The notes: generated by a model from the sequence alone, not told the origin. 64,000 bases of DNA from Cryobacterium sp. M96 (GCF_002929845.1 NZ_PJJS01000054.1:144392-208391); one strand, 5' to 3'. Shown: positions 48,248 to 58,034, counted from the first letter of the stretch. Made by a program: numbers and translations.

Positions 48248-49042
48248 TCAACGGCTCTTCTCACCCGGCACCTCTGACGCGTCGACCCAACCGAGCACCA
48301 TCCGGGTGAACAGGTTCACATCCTCGATGCTCCAGACATGGTGCATGCCGGGTGCGGTCCAGGCGCGAGTCTGCGGCAAATGGGCGAGCAGCGCGGGAAA
48401 GCTGTCCCGGACGAGGCGGGACTCCCGTTCGCCCGCCACCGCCAGCAGGGGGCCGCGGTAGTCCTGCAGCCTCTCCGGGACGCCGCCGCGGTTCACCTCG
48501 GCGAAGACGCGCCGGGCGTTGTCGGTTCGGAGGCTCAGTCCGTGTTCCACGAACAGGTCGACCGCGTCGGCGGGCAGGCCGAAAGCCTTCGCCTGGGCCC
48601 GCCAGTACCAGGGGCTGTCCCAGAGCCGCAGTTGCATCGTGCTCAGGAACCGGGCCGTGCCGTGCACCCCGGTGAGCGGCACGCCGGACACCAGGCAGGA
48701 GTGCAGCAGTCCCGGGTGCCGGGCCATGACGTGCGTGGCCACGAGGCCGCCCAGGGACAGCCCCACCAGATGGGCCCGGCCGCCGCACGCGTGAGCGGCG
48801 ATGATGCCGGCCACATCGTCGGCGGTCTGACCGAGGGAAAGCCAGTCCTCTCCGGCCCGGGCGCCGAAACCGGGCAGGTCGGGGGTGAGCAGATGCCGGT
48901 CTGGCATTCCCTCCACCTGCGGTCTCCAGGACCACGACGCGACGCTGCCGCCGTGCAGGAACATGATCGTGTCGGTCCCCGTGGTGTCAACGCCGTGCTG
49001 CAGGGGATAGCGGAATTTCAGGCGCTGGCGGGGACGGCTCAT
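48248..49042 (-). CDS. Alpha/beta hydrolase
   Basis: 264 aa. MFLHGGSVASWSW is the oxyanion region, LVGLSLGGLVATH the nucleophile elbow and GMHHVWSIED the late His. It resembles small esterase/haloperoxidase-type hydrolases; substrate unknown. Its ATG overlaps the stop of the PadR gene (ATGA), so regulator and enzyme form one unit. It is convergent with ligA, two bases apart. Confidence 0.88.
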   Translation of the reverse strand: MSRPRQRLKFRYPLQHGVDTTGTDTIMFLHGGSVASWSWRPQVEGMPDRHLLTPDLPGFGARAGEDWLSLGQTADDVAGIIAAHACGGRAHLVGLSLGGLVATHVMARHPGLLHSCLVSGVPLTGVHGTARFLSTMQLRLWDSPWYWRAQAKAFGLPADAVDLFVEHGLSLRTDNARRVFAEVNRGGVPERLQDYRGPLLAVAGERESRLVRDSFPALLAHLPQTRAWTAPGMHHVWSIEDVNLFTRMVLGWVDASEVPGEKSR

Positions 49043-49584
49043 CCGAGGGCCTCCTTCGTCTCGACCAGCCACGCGAGTTCCGCCTCGGCGTGGAGGATTC
49101 CGTTCCGCAGCGTTGCGAAGCGCAGCCTGCGTCCGAGGTCGTCCGGGGCACGATCGTCGGGCTCGCGGTGGGCCTGCTCCTGCTCGGCGACGGAACGCAG
49201 TGCGGCCAGCATCGCGGTGGCCTGACCGCGCCGCGCCCGCAGCAGTGCCCGGGTAGCCGGCACCCCCAGGGTGCCGACGAAGAACAGCCGCATCAGGAAC
49301 GCGTCGTGCGAGGTTTCGGGTTCCAGCGGCGCCCGCAGCCAGTCGCCCAGGGCCGTCCGGCCGGCCGAGGTGATGTGGTGCTCGCGCCGGTCGGGGCGTC
49401 CCTCCTGCGGAATGACCTCGACGTCGGCGAGACCGTCGGAGACCAGTGCCGCCAGCGTGCGGTAGATCTGGGATTGGTCGGCGGACCAGAAATGGGCGAC
49501 GGATGCCTCGATGCTCTTTTTGAGGTCGTATCCCGTCATCGGTGCGAGGTCCAGGATCCCGAGGAGGGCGATTTTCAACGACAT
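49039..49584 (-). CDS. PadR family transcriptional regulator
   Basis: 181 aa. N-terminal winged helix: ALLGILDLAPMTGYDLKKSIEASVAHFWSADQSQIYRTLAAL and DRREHHITSAGRTALGDWL, which is the PadR signature. The C-terminal half is the helical Vir-like dimer domain. PadR proteins repress genes for phenolic or toxic compounds and often their own. It probably controls the coupled hydrolase through the palindrome at 49601. Confidence 0.92.
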   Translation of the reverse strand: MSLKIALLGILDLAPMTGYDLKKSIEASVAHFWSADQSQIYRTLAALVSDGLADVEVIPQEGRPDRREHHITSAGRTALGDWLRAPLEPETSHDAFLMRLFFVGTLGVPATRALLRARRGQATAMLAALRSVAEQEQAHREPDDRAPDDLGRRLRFATLRNGILHAEAELAWLVETKEALG

Positions 49585-49600
49585 GTTTATATTGGATCAC

Positions 49601-49612
49601 ACCTATATAGGT
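49601..49612. promoter_or_regulatory. Candidate PadR operator
   Basis: ACCTATATAGGT is a perfect 12-base palindrome in an AT-rich patch 17 bases upstream of the padR start. PadR regulators typically bind such dyads at their own promoters. Confidence 0.5.
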
Positions 49613-49720
49613 TTATGCAAGTATCAACTTTGGCGCGATTGACCCTCGATCGGGGGTCTCCCAGACCCACTGTGGGGGCACGGCCGCACCATCCGTTTCA
49701 GTAGTCTGGAGACGCAATGC

Positions 49721-51211
49721 TTGTCTGTTAGGGGCCGGGTTGTTTTGCTACTCGGTGTTCGTGAGGGGACGTGCCCAGGTTTGCTGTTAGAAGCGGCGGT
49801 TCTAACGCTCTCCCTGGCTCTCAATGGAGTCAGTGAGACCTCTGGCGCGCACGCTCTCAGCACCACAGTCCAGGGCCAGCCGGTGCCGAACCGGGGCGCC
49901 GAACCCGCCGCGGCGGAACCGTTGTGGCTGAACCTGTCGGCGCGCACCGGCACCTCGGTCGCGGGGCCCGGCGCCGGCGACCCGCGGGTGTCCGCGCAGC
50001 CGATCGCATCCGTGCCGAAGTCCGCCACGGTCGCCACCGTCGAATCCGTGCGGGGACTGACCGGAGCCAACCTGCTGGCCGGGCTGTCCACTCTCTCCGT
50101 GGCCGACATGGCCGCGTTCGTGGAGCAGTCCCCCGGCCAGGTCGACGCCCTGTTGACGGCGCCGCCCGCAGCCTCCGCGGTGGCCGGCCTCTGGACGGAA
50201 CTCGGCGCCTCCGAGCGGTCGTCGCTGCTGGCTGCCGCACCCAAGCTCGTGGGCAACCTGGAGGGTGTCCCCTTCCGGGAGCGGGGCAGGGCCAACGCCC
50301 GCTACCTCACGCAGAGCCTGGCCGACGTCACCCAGCGGCTGGCCGACGCGACCGACGACAGCGAGCGCACGCTGCTCAACCGAGAACTCGCCGTCCTGAC
50401 CCAGGTCAAGGCGGCACTGAGCACCCCCGACGGCGCCCCGCGCCGTTCCTTGATCCTCCTCGACCCCGCAGGCGGCGGGCGTGCCGCGATCGCCCTCGGC
50501 AACCCGGACACCGCCGCATTCGTCACCTATCTGGTACCCGGCATGAACTACACCGTCGAGCAGCAGATCGTCAACTGGGCCGACACCGCAGACGCCGTGT
50601 ACACGGAACAGATCGCGGTGCTGCGCGGGGGGGCGCCGTCCGGGCATGCCCAGACCGGCGGCATCCGCGCCGCCGGCGTCGCCACGATCGCCTGGATCGG
50701 CTACGAGGCCCCCACTGTGTTCACCGTGGGCGGGACGGGCCTCGCGGAGGTCGGCGCCGACTTCCTGGAGCAGTCGGCTCTGGGCATCGCGGCCGACCGA
50801 GGCACGCGTCGGCCCTTCGTTTCGGTGCTCGCGCACTCGTACGGGTCGACCGTGGCGCTCACGGCGCTGGCCCGCGGCACGTTCGGGGTGGACGCCCTGG
50901 TACTGGTGGGGTCCCCGGGCAGCCAGGTGCAGTCCGTCGCCAGCCTGAGCGTCGCGCCGGGCAGTGTCTATGTGGGCAGCGCCGACTGGGACCCGACCGT
51001 GAACAGCGCTTTCTTCGGCAGCGATCCCGGTGCGGAGTCGTACGGCGCGAACACCCTCGGCGTGTCCGGCGGGAACGATCGGATCACCGGCTCCTGGCTG
51101 AACGGATCGGTCGGCCACAACGCCTACTTCGACGCTGGAAGCGAGTCCCTGCACAACATGGCGTTGATCGGAACCGGCAACGCGGATCTTGTCACCGACG
51201 GCTCCGAATAG
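49721..51211 (+). CDS. DUF1023 family alpha/beta hydrolase, likely secreted
   Basis: 496 aa. Residues 15-44 are hydrophobic and end GAHA, a possible signal. The middle has helical repeats (LNRELAVLTQVKAAL), then the DUF1023 core: FVTYLVPGMNYTVEQQI, IAWIGYEAP, RPFVSVLAHSYGSTVALTALA with the Ser nucleophile, LVLVGSPGS, and a late His in GHNAYFDAGS. The start is uncertain: TTG 49721 is used because no better codon is clear; the upstream -10-like TAGTCT is at 49702. Confidence 0.82.
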   Translation: MSVRGRVVLLLGVREGTCPGLLLEAAVLTLSLALNGVSETSGAHALSTTVQGQPVPNRGAEPAAAEPLWLNLSARTGTSVAGPGAGDPRVSAQPIASVPKSATVATVESVRGLTGANLLAGLSTLSVADMAAFVEQSPGQVDALLTAPPAASAVAGLWTELGASERSSLLAAAPKLVGNLEGVPFRERGRANARYLTQSLADVTQRLADATDDSERTLLNRELAVLTQVKAALSTPDGAPRRSLILLDPAGGGRAAIALGNPDTAAFVTYLVPGMNYTVEQQIVNWADTADAVYTEQIAVLRGGAPSGHAQTGGIRAAGVATIAWIGYEAPTVFTVGGTGLAEVGADFLEQSALGIAADRGTRRPFVSVLAHSYGSTVALTALARGTFGVDALVLVGSPGSQVQSVASLSVAPGSVYVGSADWDPTVNSAFFGSDPGAESYGANTLGVSGGNDRITGSWLNGSVGHNAYFDAGSESLHNMALIGTGNADLVTDGSE

Positions 51212-51249
51212 AATTGGGGAATCCACCCTCGACGATCGTACGGAGCAAC

Positions 51250-51546
51250 ATGTCTGAAATCACGGCCGAGCAGGTTGCCCATTTGGCCAACCTTGCCCGG
51301 ATCGACCTCAGCTCGGAGGAGATCGCCCGCCTCACGACTGAACTCGGTCAGATCGTTGACTCGGTCGCGAAGGTAGCCGAAGTGGCCACGCCGGATGTGC
51401 CGGCGACGAGCCACCCGATGCCGCTGACCAATGTCTTCCGCGCCGACACGGTGGTCCCCTCGCTCACGGTCGAACAGGCGCTCTCCGGGGCTCCCGACCG
51501 GGACGGCGACAAGTTCCGCGTGCCCGCAATCCTGGACGAGGAGTAA
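51250..51546 (+). CDS. gatC: Asp-tRNA(Asn)/Glu-tRNA(Gln) amidotransferase subunit C
   Basis: 98 aa helical subunit that holds GatA to GatB. ITAEQVAHLANLARIDLSSEEIARL and the Pro-rich MPLTNVFRADTV and DGDKFRVPAILDEE match the family. ATG 51250 with ACGGAGC upstream. A TAGAAT box (51209-51214) overlaps the end of the DUF1023 gene and may start the gatCAB transcript. Confidence 0.95.
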   Translation: MSEITAEQVAHLANLARIDLSSEEIARLTTELGQIVDSVAKVAEVATPDVPATSHPMPLTNVFRADTVVPSLTVEQALSGAPDRDGDKFRVPAILDEE

Positions 51547-51549
51547 TCC

Positions 51550-53124
51550 ATGACCAACGTGATCAAGCTGTCCGCCGCCGACCTCTCGGGTCTGCTTGTC
51601 GAACGGTCCATCAGCTCCGTCGAGGTGACCCAGGCTCACCTGGACCAGATCGCGGCCGTCGACACCGGTGTGCACGCGTTCCTCCACGTGGCCGGTGAGG
51701 CCGCGCTCGCCGCCGCAGCCCGCGTCGACGCCCGGCGTGCCGCCGGCGAGGTGCTCGGGCCGCTCGCCGGGGTTCCGATCGCCATCAAGGACGTGCTCGC
51801 CACCATCGACATGCCCTCGACCGCCGGTTCCAAGATCCTCGAGGGCTGGATCCCCCCGTACGACGCCACCGTGGTCAGGCGCGTGCGCGACGCCGGGCTG
51901 ATTTTGCTCGGCAAGACCAACATGGACGAGTTCGCGATGGGCTCGTCGACCGAATTCTCCGCCTACGGCCCGACGCACAACCCGTGGGACTACGACCGGA
52001 TCCCCGGCGGCTCCGGCGGTGGCTCCGCGGCCGCGGTCAGCTCCTTCGAGGCGCCGCTGGCGCTCGGCAGCGACACCGGCGGCTCGATCCGCCAGCCGGC
52101 CGCCGTCACCGGCTCGGTCGGCGTCAAGCCCACCTACGGCGGTGTGTCCCGCTACGGCTCGATCGCTCTCGCATCCTCGCTCGATCAGGTCGGCCCGGTG
52201 ACCCGCACGGTGCTCGACGCCGCCCTGCTGCACGACGTGATCGGCGGGCACGACCCGCTCGACTCGACGTCGCTCACGGACACCTGGCCCTCGATGGCGG
52301 CCGCCGCACGCGCCGGCCTCGCCGACGGGGCGCTCACGGGGGTGCGGGTCGGCGTGATCAAGGAGCTGAGCGGCGACGGATTTCAGGCCGGAGTTGCGCA
52401 GCGCTTCACCGAGACCCTCACGTTGCTTTCCGCGGCGGGCGCCGAGATCGTCGAGATTTCCGCCCCCAGCTTCGAGTATGCGATCGCTGCCTACTATCTG
52501 ATCCTCCCGGCGGAAGCGTCGAGCAACCTGGCGCGCTTCGACTCGGTGCGCTTCGGCATCCGGGTCAACCCGGAAGACGGCCCGCTGACCAGCGAACGGG
52601 TCATGGCGGCCACGCGCGACGCGGGCTTCGGCCCCGAGGTCAAGCGCCGCATCATTCTCGGCACCTACGCCCTCAGTGCCGGCTACTACGACGCCTACTA
52701 CGGCAGTGCGCAGAAGGTGCGCACGCTGATCCAGCGCGACTTCGACGCGGCCTTCTCGAAGGTCGACGTGCTGGTGTCGCCGAGTGCGCCGACCACCGCG
52801 TTCAAGTTCGGCGAGAAGATGGCCGACCCGATGGCCATGTACCTCAACGACGTCACCACGATCCCGGCCAACCTTGCCGGGGTCCCCGGCATGAGCCTGC
52901 CGATGGGACTCGCGCCCGAGGACGGCCTGCCGGTCGGCCTTCAGATCATGGCGCCCGCGAAAATGGATGCTCGTCTCTACAGCTTCGGAGCCGCCGTCGA
53001 GGCGCTGCTCGAAGCATCCTGGGGGCACACCCTCCTCAGCCGGGCGCCGGAACTGGCGCGGAGAGAAATGTTCGCCGGCACAGCCACAAGCACAGCGTTC
53101 ACGAGCACAGAGGGAGCCGTCTGA
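51550..53124 (+). CDS. gatA: Asp-tRNA(Asn)/Glu-tRNA(Gln) amidotransferase subunit A
   Basis: Amidase subunit that makes ammonia from Gln for tRNA-dependent amidation. 524 aa. The Ser-cisSer-Lys triad is K80 ([12 protein letters not shown]), S155 ([11 protein letters not shown]) and S179 ([13 protein letters not shown]). C-terminal part keeps [18 protein letters not shown]. Starts three bases after gatC. Confidence 0.97.
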   Translation: MTNVIKLSAADLSGLLVERSISSVEVTQAHLDQIAAVDTGVHAFLHVAGEAALAAAARVDARRAAGEVLGPLAGVPIAIKDVLATIDMPSTAGSKILEGWIPPYDATVVRRVRDAGLILLGKTNMDEFAMGSSTEFSAYGPTHNPWDYDRIPGGSGGGSAAAVSSFEAPLALGSDTGGSIRQPAAVTGSVGVKPTYGGVSRYGSIALASSLDQVGPVTRTVLDAALLHDVIGGHDPLDSTSLTDTWPSMAAAARAGLADGALTGVRVGVIKELSGDGFQAGVAQRFTETLTLLSAAGAEIVEISAPSFEYAIAAYYLILPAEASSNLARFDSVRFGIRVNPEDGPLTSERVMAATRDAGFGPEVKRRIILGTYALSAGYYDAYYGSAQKVRTLIQRDFDAAFSKVDVLVSPSAPTTAFKFGEKMADPMAMYLNDVTTIPANLAGVPGMSLPMGLAPEDGLPVGLQIMAPAKMDARLYSFGAAVEALLEASWGHTLLSRAPELARREMFAGTATSTAFTSTEGAV

Positions 53125-54629
53125 TGAAGAAGGCCGAACTGATGGACTACGACAAGGCCCTGGAGCTGTTCGAGCCGGTGCTCGGCTTTGAGGTGCACGT
53201 CGAGCTCAACACCAAAACAAAGATGTTCTGCGGCTGCGCAAACGAATTCGGCCAGGGTGCCAACACCAACACCTGCCCCACCTGCCTGGGTCTGCCCGGA
53301 GGGCTGCCGCAGGTGAACGCGAAGGCCATCGAATCGAGCATCCGTTTAGGGCTCGCCCTCGGCTGTGAGATCGCGGAATACTCGCGGTTCGCCCGCAAGA
53401 ACTACTTCTATCCGGACACCGCGAAGAACTTCCAGACTTCGCAGTACGACGAGCCGATCGCGTTCAACGGTCAGCTCACGATCGAACTCGAAAGCGGACG
53501 CCTGGTCACGGTCGACATCGAGCGCGCCCACATGGAGGACGACGCCGGCAAGCTCACCCACGTGGGTGGGGCGACCGGTCGCATCCAGGGTGCCGACTAC
53601 TCGCTGGTCGACTACAACCGCGGCGGAGTGCCGCTGGTCGAGATCGTCACCCAGATGATCGAGGGCGGTGAGGCGGACTCACCCGAGATCGGCCGCACCT
53701 ACGTTGCCGCCATCCGCGAGATCGTGAAAGCGCTCGGCGTCTCCAACGCCCGGATGGAAGAGGGCAACGTGCGTTGCGACGCGAACGTGTCCCTGCGCCC
53801 GCGCGGCTCGAATGTGCTCGGTACGCGCACCGAGACCAAGAACGTGAACTCGCTGCGTTCGGTCGAGCGGGCCGTGCGGTACGAGATCCAGCGTCAGGCG
53901 GCCCTGCTGCACGCCGGTGGAACCATCACTCAGGAGACCCGGCACTGGCATGAGGACACCGGCATCACTTCGGCCGGCCGGCCCAAGTCCGACGCCGACG
54001 ACTACCGGTACTTCCCGGAGCCCGACCTCGTTCCCGTGGCCCCGTCGCGGGAATGGGTGGAAGAACTCCGCGCCACCCTGCCGGAGCCTCCGGCCGCCCG
54101 CCGCAAGCGGCTTCAGGCCGAATGGGGCTTCGCCAACCTCGAATTTCAGGATGTCGTCAACTCCGACCTCCTCGACGTCGTCGAGGCAACCATCGCAGCC
54201 GGCGCCGCAGCCCAGGCCGCCCGCAAGTGGTGGACCGGCGAGGTTGCCCGCCTTGCGAACGCCTCCGGTGTGTCCGCCGACTCGCTTGTGCAGCCGGCGC
54301 AGGTCGCCGCACTGATCGAACTCGTCGTGGCCGGAACGCTCACCGACCGCCTGGCCCGGCAGGTGCTCGAGGGCGTCATCGGCGGCGAGGGCACTCCGCT
54401 CGAGGTCGTCGAGTCCCGCGGTCTCGCGGTCGTCTCGGACGATGGCGCGCTGATCGCGGCGATCGATGAGGCTCTGGCCGCCCAGCCCGATGTTCTGGCC
54501 AAGATCCGCGACGGCAAGGTTCAGGCGGCCGGAGCCGTGATCGGCGCCGTTATGAAGGCCATGCGCGGACAAGCGGATGCCGCGCGCGTGCGCGAGCTCG
54601 TGCTCGAGCGTGCCGGAGCGGCCGAGTAA
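53124..54629 (+). CDS. gatB: Asp-tRNA(Asn)/Glu-tRNA(Gln) amidotransferase subunit B
   Basis: Kinase and tRNA-binding subunit. 501 aa: [18 protein letters not shown] and [18 protein letters not shown] (zinc cysteines), [48 protein letters not shown], then the YqeY-like tail ([20 protein letters not shown]). ATG overlaps the gatA stop (TGATG). Confidence 0.97.
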   Translation: MKKAELMDYDKALELFEPVLGFEVHVELNTKTKMFCGCANEFGQGANTNTCPTCLGLPGGLPQVNAKAIESSIRLGLALGCEIAEYSRFARKNYFYPDTAKNFQTSQYDEPIAFNGQLTIELESGRLVTVDIERAHMEDDAGKLTHVGGATGRIQGADYSLVDYNRGGVPLVEIVTQMIEGGEADSPEIGRTYVAAIREIVKALGVSNARMEEGNVRCDANVSLRPRGSNVLGTRTETKNVNSLRSVERAVRYEIQRQAALLHAGGTITQETRHWHEDTGITSAGRPKSDADDYRYFPEPDLVPVAPSREWVEELRATLPEPPAARRKRLQAEWGFANLEFQDVVNSDLLDVVEATIAAGAAAQAARKWWTGEVARLANASGVSADSLVQPAQVAALIELVVAGTLTDRLARQVLEGVIGGEGTPLEVVESRGLAVVSDDGALIAAIDEALAAQPDVLAKIRDGKVQAAGAVIGAVMKAMRGQADAARVRELVLERAGAAE

Positions 54630-54943
54630 TGGGCCTCGGGAACACGCGCCAACCTGCCGCCGACGGGTACCCCGGTTCCCAGCCGGGTGCCCTCGGTGTG
54701 GGAGCGCAGGTCGTGGTGCGCTTGGACCGTGGTCGGTATCCGGACGCCGACGCCGAAGACCCGAGCGGCGTGATTGTGGCGGCCGGAGAACTCCAGGGCG
54801 CGGCCCTGTACGCCCCCGTTTCCGGACGGGAAACCGTATGGATCGTGGAATTCGACGAACCCTTCTACGGTCTCGACGGTTCTGGCCCGCACGCGTCGGC
54901 TCGGGTGGCGCAGAGTTCGCTCGAAGCCGCCCCCGAGGCGTAA
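54629..54943 (+). CDS. Small hypothetical protein after gatB
   Basis: 104 aa. VGAQVVVRLDRGRYPDA, then VIVAAGELQGAALYAPVSGRETVWIVEFDEPFYG, suggests a small beta-barrel or SH3-like fold; no metal or catalytic motif. Its ATG overlaps the gatB stop (TAATG), and the MbfA-type gene starts six bases after its end, so it sits in one operon with both. I do not recognise the family. Confidence 0.65.
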   Translation: MGLGNTRQPAADGYPGSQPGALGVGAQVVVRLDRGRYPDADAEDPSGVIVAAGELQGAALYAPVSGRETVWIVEFDEPFYGLDGSGPHASARVAQSSLEAAPEA

Positions 54944-54948
54944 CCGTC

Positions 54949-56046
54949 GTGGAGCAGAAGCGCCCGGCCACCGCGCGGGACATCCGTCGCTGGCGCCGCT
55001 ACCTGGCAGACGAACGGGCCGAAGCGACGGTGTACCGCGACCTCGCCGGACGCCGTAGCGGCGAGGAACGCGAGATCCTGCTGGCTCTGGCCGACGCCGA
55101 GGGGCGCCACGAACAGCACTGGCGGCACCTTCTCGGTGACCAGGTCGGAGCCCCACACCGGGGCGCGATCCGCACCCGTTTCCTGGGGTTCCTGGCCCGC
55201 AGGTTCGGATCGGTTTTCGTGCTTGCCCTCGCCCAGCGTGCCGAGGCCCGCTCCCCGTATGACGCCGATGCCGACGCCACAGACACCATGGCCGCCGACG
55301 AGCGCATCCACGAGGAGGTCGTGCGTGGGCTGGCCGCTCGCGGCCGGCAGCGGCTGGCTGGCACGTTCAGAGCCGCGGTCTTCGGGATCAACGACGGCCT
55401 CGTCAGCAACCTGGCCCTGGTGCTGGGCATCGGCGCCACCGGAGTGCCCGCCGCCACGATCCTCTTCACCGGTATCGCCGGTCTTCTCGCCGGGGCACTC
55501 TCGATGGGTGCCGGCGAATATGTCTCGGTACGGTCCCAGCGTGAGCTGCTCGAAGCCTCAACGCCGAATCCGGCCTCCCGGAACGTGCTGGCCCATCTCG
55601 ATTTGGCTGCGAACGAACTGACCCTGGTCTATCGCGCGCAGGGGATGCCCCCGGAGAAAGCGGAGATCCATGCACGCGAGGTTCTGCGCACGGTGGCCAT
55701 CGCGACCGGCCCGGTCGACGTCAAGAAGACCGGCGGCCTGGCTCCGGCGGTCGACGAGCACGAAGCCATCGGCACGGGAATCGGAGCGGCCACGTCGAGC
55801 TTCTGCTTCTTCGCCTCCGGGGCGATCCTGCCGGTGCTGCCGTATCTGTTCGGCCTCGACGGGATCACCGCGGTCATCGCGGCAGCCGTGCTCGTGGGGC
55901 TCGCCCTGCTGGCCACTGGCGCCATCGTCGGGCTGCTCTCGGGCGGGCCGCCCTGGCGGCGCGCCATCCGTCAGCTCATCATCGGTTTCGGTGCCGCCGG
56001 CGTCACCTATCTGCTGGGTCTTCTCTTCGGAACCTCGATCGCCTAA
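54949..56046 (+). CDS. MbfA-type membrane-bound ferritin / VIT1 iron exporter
   Basis: 365 aa in two parts. Residues 1-130 form a ferritin-like four-helix domain with Glu/His pairs in ADERAEATVYRDL, DAEGRHEQHWRHL and DERIHEEVV. Residues 140-365 are the VIT1/CCC1 transporter (VFGINDGLVSNLALVLGI, GALSMGAGEYVSVRSQRE, plus four or five membrane segments). This fusion is that of MbfA, an iron exporter that protects from iron and peroxide. GTG 54949 chosen; the upstream frame overlaps the previous gene. Confidence 0.87.
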   Translation: MEQKRPATARDIRRWRRYLADERAEATVYRDLAGRRSGEEREILLALADAEGRHEQHWRHLLGDQVGAPHRGAIRTRFLGFLARRFGSVFVLALAQRAEARSPYDADADATDTMAADERIHEEVVRGLAARGRQRLAGTFRAAVFGINDGLVSNLALVLGIGATGVPAATILFTGIAGLLAGALSMGAGEYVSVRSQRELLEASTPNPASRNVLAHLDLAANELTLVYRAQGMPPEKAEIHAREVLRTVAIATGPVDVKKTGGLAPAVDEHEAIGTGIGAATSSFCFFASGAILPVLPYLFGLDGITAVIAAAVLVGLALLATGAIVGLLSGGPPWRRAIRQLIIGFGAAGVTYLLGLLFGTSIA

Positions 56047-56149
56047 CGCTGCTCCCGAGCCGCCGTGCTTGAGGTGGCCGCAATTCCGCTCAGAACGGCG
56101 CCGGTTGCTTCGTGTGCGCCTGCCGCACGGCCGGCTCCGATTCGGCCCT

Positions 56150-56285
56150 TTTTCCGGTGCACGGATGTTCGTGGCCGGTTCGCTGAGGAGGGTGCGCCCG
56201 GTCGGTGAGGTCCACTGCAGGGTTCTGCCGGGCAGGGGCACGAAGCTCCACCGGGTCTCGGACTGCTCGCTATATATGGGCTTCA
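56150..56285 (-). pseudogene. Remnant of a DUF222/HNH endonuclease-type C-terminus
   Basis: Minus-strand frame MKPIYSEQSETRWSFVPLPG, then LQWTSPTGRTLLSEPATNI. This resembles the tail of DUF222-HNH proteins common in Microbacteriaceae. No N-terminal part or HNH motif is nearby, so it would be a decayed fragment. It lies in a 470-base gap (56047-56518) otherwise lacking a gene. Confidence 0.35.
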
Positions 56286-56455
56286 TGAGGGAGACGTTAC
56301 GGGTACCCACTGACATTCGATGCCCCAGGTCGGCGACCGTCAGCGCCCTGTGGATAACCCGATCAAACTCATATTGCGGAGGAGGAGTGGTGCTCGCTGC
56401 GGGGCCTGCTTCGGGCATCCGTGATGGGGCGCGCCACCCGCATCCGTCCTCACGG

Positions 56456-56519
56456 TATTACGGAGATTTTTGGGGAAACGCCGGTCTGGGCGGCGTGTTG
56501 CGACAATCTCCGAAGTAAG
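56456..56519. repeat. Possible diverged palindromic element, copy C
   Basis: TTACGGAGATTTT on the left and AATCTCCGAAGTAA on the right, with an inner AACGCCG/CGGCGTGTT stem. It shares only the CGGAGATT core with elements A and B. It abuts the truncated 5' end of the following transporter remnant. Confidence 0.4.
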
Positions 56520-56745
56520 TGACTACGGCCGCGACGGGTGCTCCGGGCTGGGCGGCAACCAGAGCCCCTGCGACTTCACGGTGAGCCCCGACCAGTGCGA
56601 GATCTCCCACGCCGGCGACGAGGAGTACGCGGCGCAGATCTGGTACTGGTCCACTCCCATTGAGGACTGCCTCGACGGCCGCACCGATGGGAAGTGCACC
56701 GACTACTCCGACTGGACGACCGCCTGGCAGGAGATCAAGGGTTAG
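56503..56745 (+). pseudogene. C-terminal remnant of an ABC solute-binding protein
   Basis: Frame from SEVSDYGRDGCSG through YWSTPIEDCLDGRTDGK and ends WQEIKG, which resembles the tail of polyamine-type periplasmic binding proteins. No signal peptide or N-terminal two-thirds are present; sequence upstream is non-coding and repeat-like. Followed after 39 bases by a permease remnant. Confidence 0.6.
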
Positions 56746-56784
56746 CGCGGCATCCCCATCCGGCCGAGCCGAATCGGAGGAATC

Positions 56785-57256
56785 ATGACGGGTGACACGG
56801 CGTCGCCGGGGCAACGGATGCCGGTGCCGCCGCACCGGGACACGCTCGCCCGGCGGGGTTCGATCACGCTGAGCCGGCATCCGCGGCTTCGCCTGACGCT
56901 GATGCTGTCCACCCCTCTGCTCTGGCTCGGCCTGATCTACATCGTTGCCCTCGTTGCCCTCGTTGCCCTCGTTGCCCTCGCCACCCCGCTGATCACCTCT
57001 CTGTGGACGGTCGACAGCTTCACGGGCACCACCACACGGTCCTGGACGCTCGATAACATCATCACCGTGCTCCGGTTCGCTCTACCAGACGGTGACGACC
57101 TTCACCGCGGGGGCGGGCATCAAGACCCTGCCGATCTGGATTCTGGACAACCTGTTTCGCCCCAGCCAGGTACCGATCGTCAACGTCATCGCCGTGGTGC
57201 TGGTGCTGGTGCTGGTGTCGATCGTTTCGATCTACATCGCCCAACGCATTACCGGC
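56785..57256 (+). pseudogene. Fused remnants of PotB- and PotC-like permeases
   Basis: ATG 56785 codes a permease start (SRHPRLRLTLMLSTPLLWLGL, then WTVDSFTG). Near 57075 the frame shifts: SLYQTVT is read one frame off. It then continues directly into TFTAGAGIKTLPIWILDN and VPIVNVIAVVLVLVLVSIVSIYIAQRIT, the C-terminus of a different permease. The middle of both genes is missing, as after a deletion. It is not expected to be functional. Confidence 0.65.
56944..56979 (+). repeat. Four 9-bp tandem repeats in the permease remnant
   Basis: GTTGCCCTC occurs four times without gap, coding Val-Ala-Leu each time within a hydrophobic segment. Possible slippage expansion in a gene no longer selected. 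Confidence 0.85.
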
Positions 57257-57307
57257 TCGGAAAAAGGAGAGCCGCTAGCCCCACGCCTGGCAGGTGCAGC
57301 CCGCGGG

Positions 57308-57871
57308 CTACGGCCGGCGCGGATCCCGGCCGGTCAGGGCGAGCAGCCGCGTCTGCAGCGGCGCGTTCTCGTCGGATGGTATCGGGGAGGCGAAGAGGCC
57401 GCTGGCCTCGAGGGTGTCCCGCTGGGGCTCGAACACCGTCCAGACCGCCTCGATCAGGGCCGGGTCGAGGGACTCGTCGGCGGCCGTTGCCCGCGCCAAG
57501 TCCCAGGAATGGATCGTGACGTCGGAGACCTGCTCGCGCAGGTAGTCGGATGCCGCTACCGTGTCATACGACAGGGTCACCGGTGCGTCGGCCGGGGTCG
57601 TTGCCCAGGCTGCGGCCGCCAGCGCCGAATAGATGGCCCATTCCTTCGCGAGGTCCGGGCCCAGCGGGGTGAGTGAGCGCCGGGCGTCGAGCACCGAGAG
57701 GCCGCGCAGCAGCGCGGGGACCCACTGCTGTTCCAGCACCACGTGGCGCACCAACTCGGTCACGGTCCACTCGGTGTCCGGTGTGGCGGCGGCCCAGTCG
57801 GTGATCATGTCGACGCGGGCCCCGAACTCTTCGGCGGCCTGTTTCTGCAGCGCAAGCCAGTCATGCGTCAT
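57308..57871 (-). CDS. TIGR03086-type DinB-like fold protein
   Basis: 187 aa. WLALQKQAAEEFGARVDMITDWAAATPDTEWTVTELVRHVV resembles the four-helix start of TIGR03086/mycothiol-dependent isomerase-like proteins; SDVTIHSWDLARATAADESLDPALIE is typical of their second half. A metal-binding His triad is plausible (RHVV, TIHSWD). Substrate unknown. ATG 57871 with GGGAG upstream. It is convergent with the transporter remnants. Confidence 0.82.
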   Translation of the reverse strand: MTHDWLALQKQAAEEFGARVDMITDWAAATPDTEWTVTELVRHVVLEQQWVPALLRGLSVLDARRSLTPLGPDLAKEWAIYSALAAAAWATTPADAPVTLSYDTVAASDYLREQVSDVTIHSWDLARATAADESLDPALIEAVWTVFEPQRDTLEASGLFASPIPSDENAPLQTRLLALTGRDPRRP

Positions 57872-58022
57872 GGGACTCCCTCGGTAGAACGGGTGGAACG
57901 GATGCCCCTGCAACGCTACAACCGGCATCGGTCACCGTGCATTCCGTCACCGTGCATTCCGCCCCGGCGCTGTTTACGTTCTCCCGTCGCGGAATCGGTC
58001 GCGGCCTGTCGCCGGTCCGGGT

Positions 58023-58028
58023 TAGGGT
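58023..58028 (+). promoter_or_regulatory. -10 box before the dinB mini-ORF
   Basis: TAGGGT, six bases (CTCTCC), then ATG 58035. The mRNA would start on that ATG, not on the dinB ATG. Confidence 0.45.
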
Positions 58029-58034
58029 CTCTCC

